Below are positions 60,809 through 64,000 of a stretch of DNA of 64,000 bases, one piece after another. The stretch comes from Skermania piniformis (GTDB lineage Bacteria > Actinomycetota > Actinomycetes > Mycobacteriales > Mycobacteriaceae). The stretch lies in contig NZ_CP079105.1 of the NCBI RefSeq assembly GCF_019285775.1, positions 2,914,001 through 2,978,000 on the forward strand, in the 5' to 3' direction. The position numbers and the translations under genes are program-made. The notes beneath the pieces were generated by a model, which was given only the letters and a program-made list of their open reading frames with translations, was not told where the DNA came from and searched no databases. Numbering within the stretch: position 1 is the stretch's first letter; each line of letters starts with the position of its first letter.

Positions 60809-62776
60809 TCATCGATTGACCACATCGCGTACCGCCAATAGATACGCTCGCCCGAACCGCAGCGTCGGTTCGAGGACAGCGGACTCCGCCCATTCGTTCC
60901 AGGCGTTGACAAACACCACTCGCCGATCGGGTTCCCGGTCCTGCACCGCCTCGACTGCCGCCGCCAGCCACCGTCGGAAAGTGTACGGATTTGACCCGAA
61001 CCACAAGTCGGAACTCCATTGCCTGCGCGCGGTATTGTCGAACCCTACCATGACTCCCGGATAATGAGTGGCGTTCATTCGAACGAGCTTGCGTTCGCCG
61101 GCGGTGGCCATTGCCGCGTAGCTGAGCAAGTTCCCGGTGAATCTCCGGTCGACGCCGAGGCCGCCGCGAGGTTGCCACCGCCATTTGTGATTGTGGGGCG
61201 GGAACCCCAAAGTTCCGTCGAGACCGACGGAAGCCGGATCGCGATCGGAGCCGTCGAACGTGCGGTCGACGTCCACACCCAGAATGTGCAGCTCGCCCAC
61301 GCCGAGGGCGCGGGATCTTTCGCGCCAGCATTTTATGACCTGTTGGGGGTCCGGCAGGGCGGCAATACGGTAGACAGCGACCAGCGGCTTACCGTCGATA
61401 CGCATGTACCGCTCGTCTCGGAGAAACGGTGCTATGTCGTCCAGAAATTCTTCGGCCGGAACTTCGTCGTAGTCCTGACGAATGAGAATATCGTGCGCTC
61501 GGCCGTCCCACCGGCGCGTCCAGTTCTCATTGGCCCACATGACACAGAACGGCATATGGAGGTCACCGGCGAGGAGCATATCGATGGGCGTGTTCAGTAG
61601 CCGCTTTCCGGCGAACCAATAGTAGTAGTACATGAATGCGTGCACACCGTGCGCTTCGGCAAGCGTGGCCTGCCGGTCGCGGACGGCATCGAGGCGGAGA
61701 TCGTAGAATCCGAGGTCGGCGGGCAGTTTCGGCTGATCATGTCCGTTGTAAACCGGTTGCGCCGCCGCGACATTGGTCCATTCGGTGAATCCGGCACCCC
61801 ACCATCGGTCGTTTTCCTCGGTGGGATGGAACTGCGGTAGGTAGAACGGCACGACGCGAACCGCAGGGATCGGTACCGCGCCCCGACGGTAATCCGATGC
61901 GTCTGCTACCCCGGAGTCGGGAAGTTCGGCCACGGTCAGCAATCTGCACCCCGACTCGGTCGTCAGAAGTCCGATCACCCGATCCAGGGCGTGCGCGGTC
62001 GAATCTCGGTCACTCGCGAAATCGTGCGCCGACATCCCGAGTGCCCGCAGACCCTGCAGGAGAAACGCGCGGATCCAATAGGTTCCACCGACTGCGAAGG
62101 TGAGCCGCCGCTCGTCGAACTCCAGCTCGAGTCGGCGGGTCAGCTGTCGGGCGGTCTCGAGATGCGTCCCCCAGTCGTCTCCGATGCAACCCCGGGGCCC
62201 GATGACGCCGACCGATCGATCGTCCGCGAAGGCGGCAAGAATTCGGGCGGCGGTGTACGTGTCGGCTACTTCGCGCAACGAGTCCGCATTCGCCGGAGAC
62301 ACCTTGAGCACCGTGTCGTATCGATCGAGCAGGCCGGCGTTGATCACCTGCAGCATCGGCCAGATGTCGTGACCCCGGCAGTCGACGTCGAGTACCACTG
62401 CATCACAAAGACGTTCGATGCCGGTGCGGTCGATCTCCACGGGCAGCCCGGTGGCGTTGGTCACGATCAGATCGAACGCGACCGGTATCGACTCGATGCC
62501 GTGCAGCACCGGCTGCACCGCGTCTGCGGGTGCCAGATGGACGAGGACGCACAAGCGGACGGTCTCGGCGTCCGACAGCCGCGGTCGTGCGCGCCAGGAA
62601 GTCGGGAAGTCTGCCGCCGCACGTCCCGACCCACGGGCCACCCAGTCGTCGAAGGATGCCCGTGACCGGGTCCGGCTTCCCCCGAGATCGGAGGTGATCC
62701 GGCGCCGCAGAGATACCAGGGCCGCGCGACCGCGCGAAACGCGGCGTCCCACGACACCGTGTGCCGGTCGTCTCAT
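60809..62776 (-). CDS. RgpF-like plus GH99-like (WbsX) fusion protein
   Basis: A 655-residue protein. Residues about 65-285 resemble the rhamnan synthesis F (RgpF) domain: CRGHDIWPMLQVINAGLLDRYDTVLKV, then VGVIGPRG. Residues about 305-655 are a GH99-like WbsX domain (PFYLPQFHPTEENDRWWGAGFTEWTN; MWANENWTRRWDG; VNAWNEWAESAVLEP). The fusion is typical of large polysaccharide loci. ATG 62776 overlaps the upstream glycosyltransferase stop by 4 bases, which fixes the start; an in-frame extension to 62821 lies inside that gene. Confidence 0.85.
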   Translation of the reverse strand: MRRPAHGVVGRRVSRGRAALVSLRRRITSDLGGSRTRSRASFDDWVARGSGRAAADFPTSWRARPRLSDAETVRLCVLVHLAPADAVQPVLHGIESIPVAFDLIVTNATGLPVEIDRTGIERLCDAVVLDVDCRGHDIWPMLQVINAGLLDRYDTVLKVSPANADSLREVADTYTAARILAAFADDRSVGVIGPRGCIGDDWGTHLETARQLTRRLELEFDERRLTFAVGGTYWIRAFLLQGLRALGMSAHDFASDRDSTAHALDRVIGLLTTESGCRLLTVAELPDSGVADASDYRRGAVPIPAVRVVPFYLPQFHPTEENDRWWGAGFTEWTNVAAAQPVYNGHDQPKLPADLGFYDLRLDAVRDRQATLAEAHGVHAFMYYYYWFAGKRLLNTPIDMLLAGDLHMPFCVMWANENWTRRWDGRAHDILIRQDYDEVPAEEFLDDIAPFLRDERYMRIDGKPLVAVYRIAALPDPQQVIKCWRERSRALGVGELHILGVDVDRTFDGSDRDPASVGLDGTLGFPPHNHKWRWQPRGGLGVDRRFTGNLLSYAAMATAGERKLVRMNATHYPGVMVGFDNTARRQWSSDLWFGSNPYTFRRWLAAAVEAVQDREPDRRVVFVNAWNEWAESAVLEPTLRFGRAYLLAVRDVVNR

Positions 62777-64000
62777 CGAGCGGGCCGAGGCCGAAGATAC
62801 GCCGACAGGATCCGTGGCCACGACAGATTCAGCCGCACATCAGGATCCGGGGTCGCCGCGCGCAGCGTGACCGCCAGATCCCGCATCTTTCGCGCCGCCG
62901 CACGCGGTCGACGTACCCGGCCGAGGGTCCATCGGACTACTTTTCGCTCCGCCGAGTCGGCGATTCCCACCGCCTGCGCGGAATGCACCCGGTACCTGAT
63001 CACCGGGCGATCATCGAAGTCGGCCTCGTCACGTGCGACGCCGACGAGCGAAAACCACCGGTCGTGCAGCCACCCGGCCGGGACCGGCAAAGCCGTCCGG
63101 AGCAGCCTTCGGTCGAGCATCATCGTCGCGCCGGTGGCCATCGGTGAGCGGAGAATCGCACGCAACCGACTGTCCGGTCCCATGTCGGTCCACCCTGCCG
63201 GAACCGGGAACTCGTCACGGAGCGTGCGGCCGATCGTCAGTCCGTCGGGCCCGATGAGGGCTCCGTTCGCTGCCGTCAGGCGGGCGCCCGTTGCCCGGAG
63301 CCGCTCTCGCTGGTATTCGAGTCTGTCCGGCTCCCAGATGTCGTCCTGGTCCGATAGGGCAATGAATCGGTACCCTGCGGCCGCGACCATTCCTTGCACG
63401 TAATTGGTGGCGATTCTGGTGTACAGATCAGGCGATCGCGGTCGGCCGGCGGACAGAACCACCAGGGATGTTCGGCCGTCCCGAGCGATCAGCTTTTCGA
63501 CCAGCTCGACCGAGCCATCGGTCGAGCCGTCGTCGACAAGAAAAAATCTCGCCGGCGGCAGGGTCTGCCGGAGAATGGATCGGACCTGCTCCTCGAGGTA
63601 GCGAACGCCGTTGTGCACCACAAGCACCACCGCAACCTCGCCGACGGTGTCCGCCGCGCTGTCGTCGACGTACGCGCGCGCCGAACGCTCGGCTCGGAGC
63701 GCGCGCCCGGCGAAGTCCCGGCAGCCGAGCAGGATCGCTCGGAGATTGTCGGCCCGGTGATCCTCGATGGTCACCGAGATGACCGACGACACGAGGAATC
63801 GTCGTACTGCGGTCATCAACCATCGAGGTTCGTGCCCGCCGTGTCGCCGGAACATCTCGAGCCGATTCCTCGTCATCGTGTATCTGCGTGACGCCGAATG
63901 ACCCGTTACGGCGATGCGCCGGCCGAGCAGTTCGATCGAGTTTCCGCTGCCGACCGGATGGGTGATCTCCAGCGCGGTGTCCGCGTAGACGCGGAAACCG
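62773..64000 (-). CDS. Double GT2-family glycosyltransferase (5' end outside the window)
   Basis: The frame is open through 64000, so the ATG at 63876 is probably internal. Residues before it (GFRVYADTALEITHPVG, then GHSASRRYTMTRNRLEMFRRHG) look like the C-terminal part of a rhamnosyltransferase-type GT2 domain. A second complete GT2 domain follows: VVLVVHNGVRYLEEQVRSIL, LVDDGSTDGS and the metal-binding SDQDDIWEPDRL. It ends at 62773, overlapping the WbsX fusion gene. So this is a bifunctional transferase fused in tandem, likely adding two sugars to the same glycan. Only about 409 residues are visible. Confidence 0.82.
   Translation of the reverse strand, partial: GFRVYADTALEITHPVGSGNSIELLGRRIAVTGHSASRRYTMTRNRLEMFRRHGGHEPRWLMTAVRRFLVSSVISVTIEDHRADNLRAILLGCRDFAGRALRAERSARAYVDDSAADTVGEVAVVLVVHNGVRYLEEQVRSILRQTLPPARFFLVDDGSTDGSVELVEKLIARDGRTSLVVLSAGRPRSPDLYTRIATNYVQGMVAAAGYRFIALSDQDDIWEPDRLEYQRERLRATGARLTAANGALIGPDGLTIGRTLRDEFPVPAGWTDMGPDSRLRAILRSPMATGATMMLDRRLLRTALPVPAGWLHDRWFSLVGVARDEADFDDRPVIRYRVHSAQAVGIADSAERKVVRWTLGRVRRPRAAARKMRDLAVTLRAATPDPDVRLNLSWPRILSAYLRPRPAR

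Overview
The window is GC-rich, densely packed DNA with many 1-4 base gene overlaps and frequent GTG starts. It encodes TetR regulators, F420/flavin split-barrel enzymes, a mycofactocin-type SDR, KshA-like Rieske oxygenases, several P450s and many FadD/FadE/EchA-type genes. This points to a mycolic-acid actinobacterium (Nocardia, Rhodococcus or Mycobacterium relatives). The genus is an inference; there is no rRNA or other marker gene here.

Layout. (1) 1-9115: catabolic genes with local regulators: end of a ring-hydroxylating oxygenase, Zn alcohol dehydrogenase, aldehyde dehydrogenase, DapB-like reductase, KshA-like Rieske oxygenase, SDR, thiolase and three TetR genes. (2) 9146-13632: a compact operon that is not beta-oxidation. 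It holds a 32-residue membrane peptide, a NorD/CbbO-type VWA protein, a NorQ/CbbQ-type AAA+ ATPase, two tandem five-helix membrane paralogues with a 39-residue membrane peptide between them, and a 141-residue single-helix protein. No function is recognised; this is the best candidate for an undescribed system. (3) 13654-51520: a large catabolic cluster in many short, often divergent operons: phosphotransferase, two P450s, aldehyde dehydrogenase, CaiB-type CoA transferase, second Rieske oxygenase, LLM oxidoreductase, acyl-CoA dehydrogenases (one a likely heteromeric pair), four amidohydrolases, four AMP-forming ligases, five crotonases, thioesterase, acyl-CoA carboxyltransferase, beta-hydroxyacid dehydrogenase, three SDRs in the whole window, two more thiolase-fold enzymes, a DUF35 protein and two split-barrel proteins. 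Together they could oxidise, CoA-activate and shorten or open a hydrophobic alicyclic, steroid-like, terpenoid or aromatic compound. The substrate cannot be read from sequence. (4) 51528-53893: secreted alpha/beta hydrolase and POT-family peptide transporter. (5) 54205-64000: surface polysaccharide locus: two sugar-type methyltransferases, a Wzm/Wzt ABC exporter with a C-terminal cargo domain, two GH99-like WbsX proteins, another methyltransferase and a double GT2 glycosyltransferase that runs off the right edge.

Regulation. AT-rich inverted repeats stand out in the divergent gaps. One type is TACTG-N9-CAGTA (26933, 33891, degenerate at 29362). Another carries CTTACCGTA (17711, 47929, related at 8404). 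Both probably are TetR-type operators linking the scattered operons.

No tRNA, rRNA, CRISPR array, transposase or phage gene was seen. The only long gap without a gene is 53894-54204.
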